Shown here: positions 17,254 through 26,465 of the stretch, piece after piece
Position numbering within the stretch: the first letter of the stretch is position 1
Layout of the letters: each line of letters opens with the position of its first letter
Source of the DNA: Chitinophaga parva
GTDB taxonomy: Bacteria > Bacteroidota > Bacteroidia > Chitinophagales > Chitinophagaceae
DNA: 64,000 nt
Reading direction: 5' to 3'
Assembly (NCBI RefSeq): GCF_003071345.1
Contig: NZ_QCYK01000001.1
Coordinates: 558,001-622,000, forward strand
Translations under genes and position numbers: made by a program
Notes under the pieces: model-generated
The model's input: the letters and a program-made list of their open reading frames with translations, nothing else
What the model was told of the DNA's origin: nothing
The model's database searches: none

Positions 17254-19377
17254 TTATTTGAACAGCTGGTATACTGCAAAGCTGCATACGTAAGCCAGGC
17301 CGGTCATGTAGAACAGCTGGATCACGGGGAACTTCCAGGAGCGGGTTTCCCGGCGCACCACCGCCAGGGTGCTCATACACTGCATGGCAAAGGCGTAGAA
17401 GATCATGAGGGAAAGGCCGGTGGCCAAAGTGTACACGGGGCTACCATCTTCCCGGCGGGCGGCCATCATCTTTTCACGGAGGGTGGCGTCGTTATCGTCC
17501 GGGTTTTCACCCACGCTGTACAGGGTGGCCATGGTGCCTACAAACACTTCACGGGCGGCAAAAGAGGTGATGAGCGCAATGCCTATTTTCCAGTCATAGC
17601 CCAGGGGGCGGATAACGGGCTCTATCTGGTGGCCCAGCACCCCGGCATAAGAGTGGGAAAGTTTGTCTGATTGGTACTGGCGGTCCAGTGCTTCCTTTTG
17701 TTCAGGATGGGCCTGTACTGCGGCCTCGTACTGTGCCTTGGCAGCCTGCATCCCTTTGGGCGGGCCATAAGAAGCCAGGAACCAGAGGATCACGGAAATG
17801 ACCATGATCACCTTACCGGCATCGGTCACAAATATTTTGGCTTTCTGCACCATGGTCACCCCCACGTTTTTCCAGCGGGGCGCGCGGTAAATGGGCAACT
17901 CCATGATGAAATAACTCTTTTCCTTCATCCGCACCAGCAGGCGCAGGATAGCAGCAATGAGGATGGCCATGAAAAAGCCCAGCAGGTAAAGGCCCATCAT
18001 CACCAGGCCCTGCAGGCTCAGGAAGCCGAGCACCTTGTGGTCCGGCACTACCAGCGCTATCACGATGGTGTAAATGGGCAGGCGCGCGGAGCAGCTCATC
18101 AGGGGCGTTACCATGATGGTGATAAGGCGTTCCTTGCGGTTTTCAATGCTGCGGGCCGCCATGATGGCCGGTACGGCACAGGCCACCCCGCTGATCAGGG
18201 GCATCACGGACTTACCGTTGAGGCCCACCTGGCGCATCAGGCGGTCTGTAAGAAAGCTGATGCGGGCCATGTAGCCGGTATCTTCCAGGACGGTGATAAG
18301 CCCAAAAAGGATCATGATCTGTGGCACAAACACGGCAATGCCGCTGATGCCTGCCAGCACTCCATTGACCATGAGGTCTGTAAAATTATTATCCGGCAGG
18401 TGGGTGGAAAGCCAGCCACTCAGTGCCCCAAAGGCGCTTTCAATGGCGTCCATGGGGTAAGATGCCAGCCAGAAAATGCTTTGGAACAATACAAAAAGCA
18501 CGGTCAGCAAAATGAAGTAACCCCAGAACCGGTGCAGCAGCAGGTTGTCTATCTTTTCAGAACGCAGTTGCTTTTCCAGCGGGTCCGCTTCCACCACGGT
18601 GGCCTTCATCAGGGTTTTAATGCGGCCATAGCGGTGCATGATCTCCTCGGCCTGCATTTTTGTTTTGTTGAATTTGTACTCCGCCAGTTTGTTCTTAATG
18701 GCCAGGCGCTGGCCACCGTTGAGGAAAGGCAGCTCGTCCACGTTCACGGCCACGTGCAGGGCCGCGTAATCACTTTTGGCCGGGAAGTATTGTTTGATGT
18801 CCCGGATCAGTTCCGGGGCCAGGGCGTTATTGTCTATGAAATCCTGCACCGCTACGCCTTGTTTATCGCGCAGCACCTGTTCTATTACTTTTTTGAGCTC
18901 GCTAAGCCCTTTGTTCTTACGCGGGTTAATGGCCACTACGGGCACGCCCAGCTTGGATTCCAGGCCTTCCAGGTCTATCTCAATGCCTTTTTTACGGGCA
19001 ATGTCCATCATCGTGAGGGCTATTACCACGGGCATTTTGAGGTCCATGATCTGGGAGCAGAAAAGCAGGTTGCGTTTCAGGTTGGCAGCGTCGGCTACGA
19101 TCACTACCAGGTCCGGTACTTCTTCGTGGGAGGGATTGATGAGCACCTCGTAGGTTACGTACTCGTCCGCGCTTTTGGGATAGAGGCTATAGGTACCGGG
19201 CAGGTCAATGATATTGGCCTGCAGGTGGGAACTGATCCGGGCAGAGCCGGTTTTCTTATCCACCGTTACACCTGGAAAGTTGCTTACTTTCTGGTTTAGG
19301 CCGGTAAGGGCATTGAAGAGAGAACTTTTGCCACTGTTGGGGTTTCCCACCAGCGCAATATTTATGGGAGCATCCAT
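17254..19377 (-). CDS. feoB: Ferrous iron transporter FeoB
   Basis: 707 aa. An N-terminal G domain (P-loop GNPNSGKSS at residues 11-19, DLPGTYSLYPKS as G3, TMMDIA at the G4 position) is followed by about ten membrane helices with the two Gate motifs and FAAREVFVGTMATLYSV. FeoB takes up Fe2+ across the inner membrane. The ATG at 19377 starts the G domain directly; an upstream extension of 26 codons is not family-like. No feoA is adjacent; a FeoA-like gene is at 47945. Confidence 0.97.
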   Translation of the reverse strand: MDAPINIALVGNPNSGKSSLFNALTGLNQKVSNFPGVTVDKKTGSARISSHLQANIIDLPGTYSLYPKSADEYVTYEVLINPSHEEVPDLVVIVADAANLKRNLLFCSQIMDLKMPVVIALTMMDIARKKGIEIDLEGLESKLGVPVVAINPRKNKGLSELKKVIEQVLRDKQGVAVQDFIDNNALAPELIRDIKQYFPAKSDYAALHVAVNVDELPFLNGGQRLAIKNKLAEYKFNKTKMQAEEIMHRYGRIKTLMKATVVEADPLEKQLRSEKIDNLLLHRFWGYFILLTVLFVLFQSIFWLASYPMDAIESAFGALSGWLSTHLPDNNFTDLMVNGVLAGISGIAVFVPQIMILFGLITVLEDTGYMARISFLTDRLMRQVGLNGKSVMPLISGVACAVPAIMAARSIENRKERLITIMVTPLMSCSARLPIYTIVIALVVPDHKVLGFLSLQGLVMMGLYLLGFFMAILIAAILRLLVRMKEKSYFIMELPIYRAPRWKNVGVTMVQKAKIFVTDAGKVIMVISVILWFLASYGPPKGMQAAKAQYEAAVQAHPEQKEALDRQYQSDKLSHSYAGVLGHQIEPVIRPLGYDWKIGIALITSFAAREVFVGTMATLYSVGENPDDNDATLREKMMAARREDGSPVYTLATGLSLMIFYAFAMQCMSTLAVVRRETRSWKFPVIQLFYMTGLAYVCSFAVYQLFK

Positions 19378-19591
19378 CCTTTCCGCGTAATTAATTCCTA
19401 AGCTTGAAGCGCATGGCACGCGGCTTACGGCCAGCGGCTTCCAACCAACACGCAAAGCTATGAATTAAATGGCGGGGGCAATGATCGCATCGGGAAAAAT
19501 TGACAGTGGGAAATTTGAGTCCTGTGCAGGATAGGACGTGAAAAAGGCCCGCCTGGGGCCGGGGCCCGCAAAGCGGGACCGGCCACAAATG

Positions 19592-19615
19592 CAAAACCGC
19601 GGTGAAAACCGCGGT
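19592..19615 (-). terminator. Terminator after the PspC-domain gene
   Basis: Two copies of the palindrome ACCGCGGT, 4 bp apart, form a stem followed by TTTTGC on the minus strand. A second GC-rich stem-loop region (about 19535-19585) follows, with TTTTT. The rest of the gap to feoB shows nothing else. Confidence 0.65.
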
Positions 19616-19674
19616 CATTGCCATTCGTGATGTAACTGATTATTAAACTAACATATACTAACAGTGACTAAAAC

Positions 19675-21405
19675 CTAACTGATCTTTAACAGGTTATACA
19701 GGCTGTAGAGCACCAGGGACGTGGCCTGTACACCGGTAGCGGATGTTTTCTTGTCATCGCTGTTGTCTACCGGCGTATGCTTGCTGCTGTCATCCAGCTG
19801 GCGGTCAGAGCTGCCGTGGTAGCGGAAGTGCTCACGCAGGGAGTCCACGTTCTGCACCGGGGCCGCATCATTATCGCTGTCGTTGTCATTATCATCGTCA
19901 TCCACATCAATGTTGATATCGCGACCATGACGGCCAAAGTGGACGTGGTGGCGGCGGTAGCCGTCGCGGATGCCGCTCATGTCTATTTCCTTGCCGGCCG
20001 GTACATACACGATCACGTCTGCTTCCTGGCCCCGGAACCGTACACCGCGGGGGATGGTAATGTCATTCGGGATGTAGAGGATGGAATCTTCCTGGTGGAT
20101 GTCCAGCTGGATCTGTTCTGCCATGTAACGGGCCTGGCCCATATTGCGGCCACGGGAGCGGCGGCGGATCTCCAGCTCAAAGTTACCCGTGGGGCTTGTT
20201 TCCGTACGCACGTTCACTGCATTTTCATACAGTACCGTGTCTTCGTCCGCAATGAGGTCGCCAAACTGGAGGTGACCGTTTTCGTCATTGTCCCAGCCCT
20301 GCTGCTTTACGATCAGCTTCCCGTGGGAAGGCATTTCCAGGGTCCGTTTTTCCGTTACATGCTCACCGGCGCGGAAATCGCGGCCCACGGAGGTGGCCAG
20401 CCACAGGCCGCACACCAACCCTATCACCCACAGCACACCCAGGGTGGCGCTTACGCCGCGGCTGCTTTGCCTGATGCCCGTGAGCTTACGCACGATGAAG
20501 ATGATGATGGCCACTACCGGGATACCAAACACCAGCGCAATGGTTACCCAAAGCAGGTTGGACTGCAGGCCGGGATTGAGCAGTACCCCTTTGATGGGGA
20601 AAAAGGCGGAGAAAGAAGTAATGGTCACAGCGGCGGTGATAAAGCAGATCAGGAGCACCACCATCAGGAAGTAAAAGACACCTTTACCCAGGATCACGAT
20701 GGTTCTGCCTAACAGGTCTGCCAGGCCGTGGAAGAAACGTTCAATGCCGTTTCCTGCCTGTTTACCGCGGCCGGAGGTAAAATTTCGGATATCATCCCCC
20801 ACCTTGCCCATGTTGCCCTTGATCTGGTTGATCTCGTCCTGGATGGTGGATTTAATGCTATTGAGGTCTACCCTTTCGCCGCGCATTTCCAGCTTTTCAG
20901 CGGCAGTGGTGGCTTCCGGGGTTGCCACCCACAGGATAAAGTAGGCCAGCACCCCGGTACCAAAACCGGCAATGGCCAGCAGGGCAAACACGATGCGGAA
21001 TACTACCGGGTCTACGTTGAAGTAGTTACCCAGGCCACCGCACACCCCGCCCAGCACCTTGCTGTCCGGGTCGCGGTACAGGCGCTTGCGGCCACGGGGC
21101 TGGAAAGTATTGGTCTCAGGGGCTTCCTGGCTGGCAGCGTTATCACCTTCAAACTGCTCGGGGCGGCCGATGGAGGCGATCACGGCCTGCACGTCCTCAT
21201 CGGTAATGCAGTGGGCGCCGTTCTTCAATTTGTCCTGGAACAACTCTGCAACGCGGCTTTCAATATCACTCAGAATTTCCTCAGCTCCTTCTTCTTTTGA
21301 AAAATGCCTGCGCAAGCTGTCGAGATACTGGCGGAGTATCTCATACGCGCTGTCCTCGATGGGGATCAGCCTTGCAGAGAGGTTTATATTGATGATCTTT
21401 TTCAT
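19675..21405 (-). CDS. PspC-domain membrane protein with adhesin-like C-terminal part
   Basis: 576 aa. Residues 1-90 are a helical domain (MKKIININLSARLIPIE...YLDSLRRHF). Residues about 108-165 form a PspC domain (RKRLYRDPDSKVLGGVCGGLGNYFNVDPVVFRIVFALL), followed by several membrane helices and a beta-rich region with an Asp-rich tract (VDDDDNDNDSDND) near 510. Such proteins respond to envelope stress in many bacteria; the detailed role here is unknown. It follows the PadR gene by 27 bp and is probably controlled by it. Confidence 0.88.
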   Translation of the reverse strand: MKKIININLSARLIPIEDSAYEILRQYLDSLRRHFSKEEGAEEILSDIESRVAELFQDKLKNGAHCITDEDVQAVIASIGRPEQFEGDNAASQEAPETNTFQPRGRKRLYRDPDSKVLGGVCGGLGNYFNVDPVVFRIVFALLAIAGFGTGVLAYFILWVATPEATTAAEKLEMRGERVDLNSIKSTIQDEINQIKGNMGKVGDDIRNFTSGRGKQAGNGIERFFHGLADLLGRTIVILGKGVFYFLMVVLLICFITAAVTITSFSAFFPIKGVLLNPGLQSNLLWVTIALVFGIPVVAIIIFIVRKLTGIRQSSRGVSATLGVLWVIGLVCGLWLATSVGRDFRAGEHVTEKRTLEMPSHGKLIVKQQGWDNDENGHLQFGDLIADEDTVLYENAVNVRTETSPTGNFELEIRRRSRGRNMGQARYMAEQIQLDIHQEDSILYIPNDITIPRGVRFRGQEADVIVYVPAGKEIDMSGIRDGYRRHHVHFGRHGRDINIDVDDDDNDNDSDNDAAPVQNVDSLREHFRYHGSSDRQLDDSSKHTPVDNSDDKKTSATGVQATSLVLYSLYNLLKIS

Positions 21406-21432
21406 AAAAACGCTTTTAGGTTGTAGGAGGAT

Positions 21433-21765
21433 TTAGAGTTCATTTTGGGTGAGTGCGTGTACCGCGTTGGCTAGTTCCAGCCAGGTTGCTTCGAGTTCTT
21501 TGTAAAATTCCAGGCCCTTATCTGTCATGGAAAAATACTTGCGTGGGGGGCCGGAGCTGCTTTCTACCCAGCGGTAGGTGAGCAATTCGGCATTTTTGAG
21601 CCGGGTGAGCAGGGGGTAAAGGGTGCCCTCCAGTATATCGAGTTTGGCCTCTTTCATTTTCTCAATGATATCTGAAGGGTAAGCCTCGCCTTGCTTGATC
21701 ACGGAGAGAATGCAAAACTCGAGCACCCCCTTCCGCATCTGTGATTGTGTGTTATCAATATTCAT
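21433..21765 (-). CDS. PadR-family transcriptional regulator
   Basis: 110 aa winged helix: KGVLEFCILSVIKQGEAYPSDIIEKM (recognition region), EGTLYPLLTRLKNAELL, then the wing SSSGPPRKYFSMTDKG and a C-terminal dimer helix. PadR regulators usually repress their own operon and an adjoining membrane gene. The promoter at 21820-21851 lies just upstream. Confidence 0.93.
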   Translation of the reverse strand: MNIDNTQSQMRKGVLEFCILSVIKQGEAYPSDIIEKMKEAKLDILEGTLYPLLTRLKNAELLTYRWVESSSGPPRKYFSMTDKGLEFYKELEATWLELANAVHALTQNEL

Positions 21766-21819
21766 GGCAAGTGAGCTTTTAAACTTTTTAAATCGGTTGG
21801 TTATTGTCGCTTTGACGAT

Positions 21820-21851
21820 TCAAAGATAGAATGAATTTTAGTACTGTGCAA
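21820..21851 (-). promoter_or_regulatory. Promoter of padR-pspC
   Basis: On the minus strand TTG, a 21-bp spacer and TATCTTTG match the Bacteroidota -33/-7 consensus. The -7 box ends 55 bp upstream of the padR ATG. Confidence 0.55.
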
Positions 21852-22251
21852 TACCAAATACCTTTCAAGGCAAAATAACTTGCTTTGAATAATAGCCATT
21901 AAAAATCCGTAGATGAGCCACCACAGCGGATATGTGTGCTATCTGGTACCTTGTAATGCATAATAGATATTATTAGGAACGGTTATTGGGCGGGATGAAC
22001 GGCGTTTCCGGAAAAATGAATGCCTGGCGGCAGCCTAGCCTGGCCAACAGGCCCACCAGCAAGGATTGCAGGCTTTGGCCTGCGGCCAATGCAGCCACAG
22101 GCGCGTATCCGCGGTTATTTGCAAATGAAGAACGGCTCCCATCGCGTAATCCACATGTTTTTAACATTTCTTTGCGGGATAGCTGGTACAATTATTAAAA
22201 TCACTCCCTATTTTTGTGACACATCATTCTTGTAGCATTCTCACTTCACCC
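21852..22251. other. Intergenic region between padR and a small secreted-protein gene
   Basis: No credible gene. It contains alternative hairpins around 22066-22096 (GCAGGC / GCCTGC, or TTGGCC / GGCCAA) and TATTTTTG at 22209-22216, a -7-like box that would place transcription start just before the small gene at 22252. Confidence 0.5.
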
Positions 22252-22530
22252 TTGAAAAGATTTCTCAGTATATTGCTCCTGGCCATTATGTGCACGCAGC
22301 TGCTCCCCGTGCGGGCGCTGGGAAAGATCCTTTTCAATAACCAGATCGTAGAAGAGCACATGCATGATGAAGACCCGGGCAAGGCGCTTAAAGTAAAGTT
22401 CCACCTGGTGTTTAACCACGTAGATTACCTGGCTTCTGAAATATTCCTGCGGGAACTATACAGCCATTACCACGAGCAGCTTCCCCTTTACCCCTCCCGG
22501 GAAGTGCAAACCCCTCCACCCAACTGCTAA
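22252..22530 (+). CDS. Small secreted hypothetical protein
   Basis: 92 aa from a TTG start (KRFLSILLLAIMCTQLLPVRA, a clear signal peptide), then a His/Glu/Asp-rich part and a Pro/Cys end. A GTG at 22216 opens the same frame but overlaps the -7-like box, so the later start is preferred. No family recognised. It lies upstream of the SulP and carbonic anhydrase genes on the same strand, with a 192-bp gap, so linkage is uncertain. Confidence 0.6.
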   Translation: MKRFLSILLLAIMCTQLLPVRALGKILFNNQIVEEHMHDEDPGKALKVKFHLVFNHVDYLASEIFLRELYSHYHEQLPLYPSREVQTPPPNC

Positions 22531-22722
22531 GTTGCGCATCTTCACCGGCCTCCGGCCGTAACGCGCAGGCATTGCCCCTGGCGTAGCTTTTCTTTTCCTT
22601 TTATCAACTTACTTACTGGCATGTATTGTCAGGCTGGTCTTTTCCGGTAATACCTCCGCACAGGTGCGGAAGGCTTGTGCCTGGAAAGTACTGCCGGCAG
22701 CGCATGCAAAAATGCGACACTA

Positions 22723-24360
22723 ATGCAACCCTCTAAAATTTTTTCCCATATCAGGGAAGATGCGGCCGCGGGCCTGGTAGTCTTCCTCATCGCTGTGCCC
22801 CTCTGCCTTGGTATTGCCCTTGCCTCCGGCGCGCCCTTATTCTCAGGGCTCATTGCCGGTATGGTGGGCGGCCTGGTAGTGGGTGCTTTTTCCGGCTCCC
22901 ATGTGAGCGTGAGCGGCCCCGCCGCGGGACTTACCGCTATCCTGCTCACTGCCATCGGTAAACTCGGCGCTTTTGATATACTGCTGCTCTCCGTGGTGAT
23001 TGCCGGCTGCGTGCAACTGGCCCTGGGCCTGGTCAAGGCAGGCACTATTGCAAACTATTTCCCGTCAAACGTGATCAAAGGCATGCTGGCGGCCATCGGC
23101 ATCATCATCATCCTCAAGCAACTACCAAACGCTTTCGGTTATTTCCGCCCGGCCGCCGCAGATTCCGCTTTTGAAGACGATGACACGGCCAATATGTTTA
23201 CCAACATGCTGTCTACCCTGAAATATGTGCATACCGGCGCCACGGTGATCACCGTGGTATCACTGGCCATCATCCTGTTCTGGAAAAAAATACCGGGGGT
23301 AAAAGTAATACCGGCCGCACTGGCTGCGGTGCTGGCCGGTATTGCCCTGCAGGCGCTGTTTGCAAAAATGGGTGGCGCCTGGGCATTGGGGCCCAAGCAC
23401 CTGGTAAGCCTGCCGGTACCCGCCAGCGTACCCGATTTTGTGCACCAGTTTACCCTGCCCCGCTTCAGCGCCCTGGGCGACAAACAAGTGTGGATCACCG
23501 GCATTACCATCGCGGTGATCGCCTCCATAGAAACCCTGCTGAACCTGGAGGCTTCTGATAAACTGGATAAACAAAAACGCTACTCCTCGCCCAACCGGGA
23601 ACTGAAAGCCCAGGGCATTGGCAATATCGTAAGCGGCCTCCTTGGCGGCCTGCCCGTTACATCGGTGATCGTGCGCTCTTCTGCCAATATTGATGCCGGC
23701 GCCCGCACCCGTCTTTCCTCCATGCTGCATGGTACGCTGCTGCTGGTATGCGCCGCATTCATCCCGGTGCTGCTCAATAAGATCCCGCTGGCCACCCTGG
23801 CCGCAGTACTGCTGGTGACCGGCTTTAAACTGTGCAAACCCGGCGTATTCATGGAAATGTTCCGCAACGGTAAGTACCAGTGGGTGCCTTTCGTGGTAAC
23901 GGTGGTCACCATCGTATGCACCGACCTGCTGATCGGCATTGGTGTAGGTATGGCAGTAAGCGTATTGTTCCTGCTGCGGGGCAATATGAAGAGCACTTAC
24001 TATTTCTCCAAGCGCCGCAACCCGCAGGGGCAGGCCATCCAGATAGAACTGGCGCAGGAAGTTTCCTTCCTCAACAAAGCCAGCATCCTGCTTACCCTGG
24101 ACCACTTACCGGAAAACACCACGGTGATCATAGACGCCAGCAAGACTGCTTACATTGATTATGATGTACTGGAGATCATCCGCGAGTTTGCCAGCGTAAA
24201 ATCAAAGGCCCGCAATATTTCCGTGCTGCTTACCGGCTTTAAACCGGAATATAAAATTTCCAATCATCCACAGGAAACCATCAGCGATGTGCAGGCCAAT
24301 GTGCAGATCACAGCACTGGGCACACATGAAGAGCTGATCCGTGAATTACAAACGAATTGA
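22723..24360 (+). CDS. SulP-family anion transporter (candidate bicarbonate importer)
   Basis: 545 aa. About 12 membrane helices begin with the SulP signature (EDAAAGLVVFLIAVPLCLGIALASGAPLFSGLIAG...), with SVSGPAAGLTAI nearby. The C-terminal region (NTTVIIDASKTAYIDYDVLEII) is a short STAS-like domain. SulP proteins carry sulfate, bicarbonate or other anions. The carbonic anhydrase gene 22 bp downstream favours bicarbonate; that is inference. The ATG at 22723 is chosen over an upstream extension. Confidence 0.9.
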   Translation: MQPSKIFSHIREDAAAGLVVFLIAVPLCLGIALASGAPLFSGLIAGMVGGLVVGAFSGSHVSVSGPAAGLTAILLTAIGKLGAFDILLLSVVIAGCVQLALGLVKAGTIANYFPSNVIKGMLAAIGIIIILKQLPNAFGYFRPAAADSAFEDDDTANMFTNMLSTLKYVHTGATVITVVSLAIILFWKKIPGVKVIPAALAAVLAGIALQALFAKMGGAWALGPKHLVSLPVPASVPDFVHQFTLPRFSALGDKQVWITGITIAVIASIETLLNLEASDKLDKQKRYSSPNRELKAQGIGNIVSGLLGGLPVTSVIVRSSANIDAGARTRLSSMLHGTLLLVCAAFIPVLLNKIPLATLAAVLLVTGFKLCKPGVFMEMFRNGKYQWVPFVVTVVTIVCTDLLIGIGVGMAVSVLFLLRGNMKSTYYFSKRRNPQGQAIQIELAQEVSFLNKASILLTLDHLPENTTVIIDASKTAYIDYDVLEIIREFASVKSKARNISVLLTGFKPEYKISNHPQETISDVQANVQITALGTHEELIRELQTN

Positions 24361-24382
24361 TTGAACGCAAAAACATTTAAAC

Positions 24383-25054
24383 ATGCACACACAGAACGCT
24401 ATCTCACAGAAATATACCACCGCCGCACAGGTACTCACCTCCCTCAAAGCCGGTAATGCCCGCTTTGTTAAAGGCGCACAAATGGCCCGTAACCTGTACC
24501 AGCAAATGACGGAAACCGCCGGCGGACAGTGGCCGCTGGCCGCTATTGTAAGCTGCATGGACTCCCGCACCGCCGCAGAGCTCATCTTTGACCAGGGCCT
24601 GGGCGATATCTTCAGCATACGCCTGGCCGGCGCCGTGATCACAGACAATGTGCTGGGCAGCCTCGAATATGCCTGCAAAGTAGCCGGGTCCAAGCTGATC
24701 GTGATCATGGGCCATTCCCATTGCGGTGCCGTAAAAGGCGCCTGCGATGCCGTGGAGCTGGGCAACCTCACTGCCTTACTGGGCCGCATTACCCCTGCTG
24801 TACACCAGGAGCAAAACATCAAGGAGGACCGTACTTCCAATAACCGCGATTTTGTAGAAGCCGTAACCCACCTGCACACAGAACGCTCCGTGCAGGCGGT
24901 AATGGAACAAAGCAATATTCTCCGTAGCATGGTACTGAGCGGGGAGGTGGGCATTATCGGTGCACACTACAACGTGGAAAACGGGGAAGTAACTTTTTTA
25001 GATCACACGTGTTATATAAATAATCCTGCCAGCAGCACCAATACTGCGGCATAA
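24383..25054 (+). CDS. Beta-carbonic anhydrase
   Basis: 223 aa. It interconverts CO2 and bicarbonate with a Cys-His-Cys zinc site: Cys58 (SCMDSR, with Asp60 and Arg62 as the catalytic dyad), His111 and Cys114 (GHSHCGAVKGA). Complete length. It is cotranscribed with the SulP transporter and closed by a strong terminator, consistent with supplying bicarbonate to carboxylases. Confidence 0.95.
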   Translation: MHTQNAISQKYTTAAQVLTSLKAGNARFVKGAQMARNLYQQMTETAGGQWPLAAIVSCMDSRTAAELIFDQGLGDIFSIRLAGAVITDNVLGSLEYACKVAGSKLIVIMGHSHCGAVKGACDAVELGNLTALLGRITPAVHQEQNIKEDRTSNNRDFVEAVTHLHTERSVQAVMEQSNILRSMVLSGEVGIIGAHYNVENGEVTFLDHTCYINNPASSTNTAA

Positions 25055-25090
25055 AGATTTTAGTTGCGCATTATACAGTTCTTAGCTAAC

Positions 25091-25120
25091 GGCCTGCCTT
25101 TTATAGGGCAGGCCTTTTTT
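25091..25120 (+). terminator. Terminator of the SulP-carbonic anhydrase unit
   Basis: An 8-bp stem GGCCTGCC / GGCAGGCC is followed by six T on the plus strand. Confidence 0.92.
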
Positions 25121-25123
25121 GTT

Positions 25124-25226
25124 GTACAACGTACAGCGAATGACACTGACCAATGAACGGTTCAAAAAAAGCGGGACTAAAGCCCGCTCTAAAAACCTCC
25201 GGTACGTTGTACGCTGTACGTTGTAC
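25124..25226. repeat. 15-bp perfect inverted repeat enclosing a terminator
   Basis: GTACAACGTACAGCG (25124-25138) recurs as its exact complement at 25212-25226, 73 bp apart; TACGTTGTAC also occurs a second time at 25203. The enclosed DNA contains the terminator of the aminotransferase gene. The same 10-mer occurs at 48801. There are no transposase traces. Confidence 0.6.
25164..25188 (-). terminator. Terminator of the aminotransferase gene
   Basis: The minus strand reads AGCGGG-CTTTAGT-CCCGCT followed by seven T. Confidence 0.88.
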
Positions 25227-25229
25227 GAT

Positions 25230-26378
25230 TTATAATTCCACCAACCGCTCCGCTGCGCGCTGCAACGTCTCATCTTGCTTTGCAAAGCAGAACCGCACCA
25301 CATGATCATCCTTTCCATCCTGGTAGAAGGCAGACACCGGGATGCTGGCCACACCGGCTTCTTTGGTGAGGCGCACCGCAAAATCCTTATCCCCTTCATT
25401 GGATATACGGTCATACTTCATCAGCTGAAAGTAGCTGCCATGGCTGGGAAGCGGCGTAAAGCGGCTTTCTTTCATGAGCGACAGGAAGTGATCGCGCTTT
25501 TGCTGGAAGAAGGAGGGCAGCGTTTCATAATGTTCCGGGTATTGCAGGAAAGCGGCCAGGCCATGCTGCATGGGCGTGTTCACAGAAAAACACAGGTACT
25601 GGTGCACTTTCCGGTACTCCGCCATCAGGTGGGCCGGTGCTATGCAATACCCCATTTTCCAACCGGTGATATGGAATACTTTACCAAAAGAGAACACGGC
25701 AAAACTGCGTTTCAGCAGGTTGGGATAACGCAGCACGCTTTCATGGGTTGCCCCGTCAAACACCAGGTGCTCATACACCTCGTCAGAAAGTACGATGAGA
25801 TTATGCAGCTCCGCAATGTGCTCCAGCATTTGCAGGTCGCCGGCTTTGAGAATGCTGCCGGTAGGATTATGCGGGGTGTTGATGATGATCATCTTAGTAC
25901 GCGTAGTGATCCTGCTTTTCACCAGTGCCCAGTCAATATAGTAATCGGGGTACGAAAGCGGGATGAGCACCGGCACGCCTCCATTTACCAGTACGTTGGG
26001 AATGTAACTGTCATAGGCCGGTTCAAAGATGATCACTTCATCGCCCGGGCCTATGCACGTAGCAATGGCTGTGAAGATGGCATAAGTGCCACCGGGGGTG
26101 ATGGTGATCTCCGTATCTGCATTCACGGATGTGCCGTACAGGCGCTGCACTTTGGCGGCCAGGACCTCTCTCAGGGCCGGCAGGCCGGGCATAGGCGCGT
26201 ATTGATTAAACCCCTTTTGCATAGCCATGTTCACCAGGTCTTTCAACTCATCGCTGGTATCAAAGTCCGGGAATCCCTGTGACAGGTTAATGGCCTGGTG
26301 CTGGGCTGCCAGGGCGCTCATCACGGAAAAAATGGTAGTGCCTACATCCGGCAGTTTGGAAGTAAATGGAAAGATCAT
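25230..26378 (-). CDS. PLP-dependent aminotransferase, probably methionine aminotransferase (YbdL-like)
   Basis: 382 aa, fold type I, class I/II. Seen are INLSQGFPDFD at the N-terminus, NQYAPMPGLPALR, TPGGTYAIF, NTPHNPTG (Asn of the cofactor site), LSDEVYEHL (Asp) and SFGKVFHITGWKMGY with the Schiff-base Lys. These resemble YbdL and kynurenine aminotransferase-like enzymes, which transaminate methionine, phenylalanine or kynurenine. Exact substrate not decided. Monocistronic. Confidence 0.9.
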   Translation of the reverse strand: MIFPFTSKLPDVGTTIFSVMSALAAQHQAINLSQGFPDFDTSDELKDLVNMAMQKGFNQYAPMPGLPALREVLAAKVQRLYGTSVNADTEITITPGGTYAIFTAIATCIGPGDEVIIFEPAYDSYIPNVLVNGGVPVLIPLSYPDYYIDWALVKSRITTRTKMIIINTPHNPTGSILKAGDLQMLEHIAELHNLIVLSDEVYEHLVFDGATHESVLRYPNLLKRSFAVFSFGKVFHITGWKMGYCIAPAHLMAEYRKVHQYLCFSVNTPMQHGLAAFLQYPEHYETLPSFFQQKRDHFLSLMKESRFTPLPSHGSYFQLMKYDRISNEGDKDFAVRLTKEAGVASIPVSAFYQDGKDDHVVRFCFAKQDETLQRAAERLVEL

Positions 26379-26409
26379 GCGTAATGTTTACGGGTTTCCT
26401 TGGTGGCAG

Positions 26410-26449
26410 CTAAAAATACAAAAGGGCTGGTGAAGATTACCAGCCCTTT
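26410..26449 (-). terminator. Terminator of kdsD-manC
   Basis: An 11-bp stem AAAGGGCTGGT / ACCAGCCCTTT is followed on the minus strand by TTGTATTTTTAG. Confidence 0.8.
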
Positions 26450-26465
26450 GTCAATTTTTTATTGC

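Noticed and set aside
17671..19299. 542-codon open frame on the plus strand
   Set aside because: Antisense to feoB; His/Gln-rich translation with no recognisable domain.
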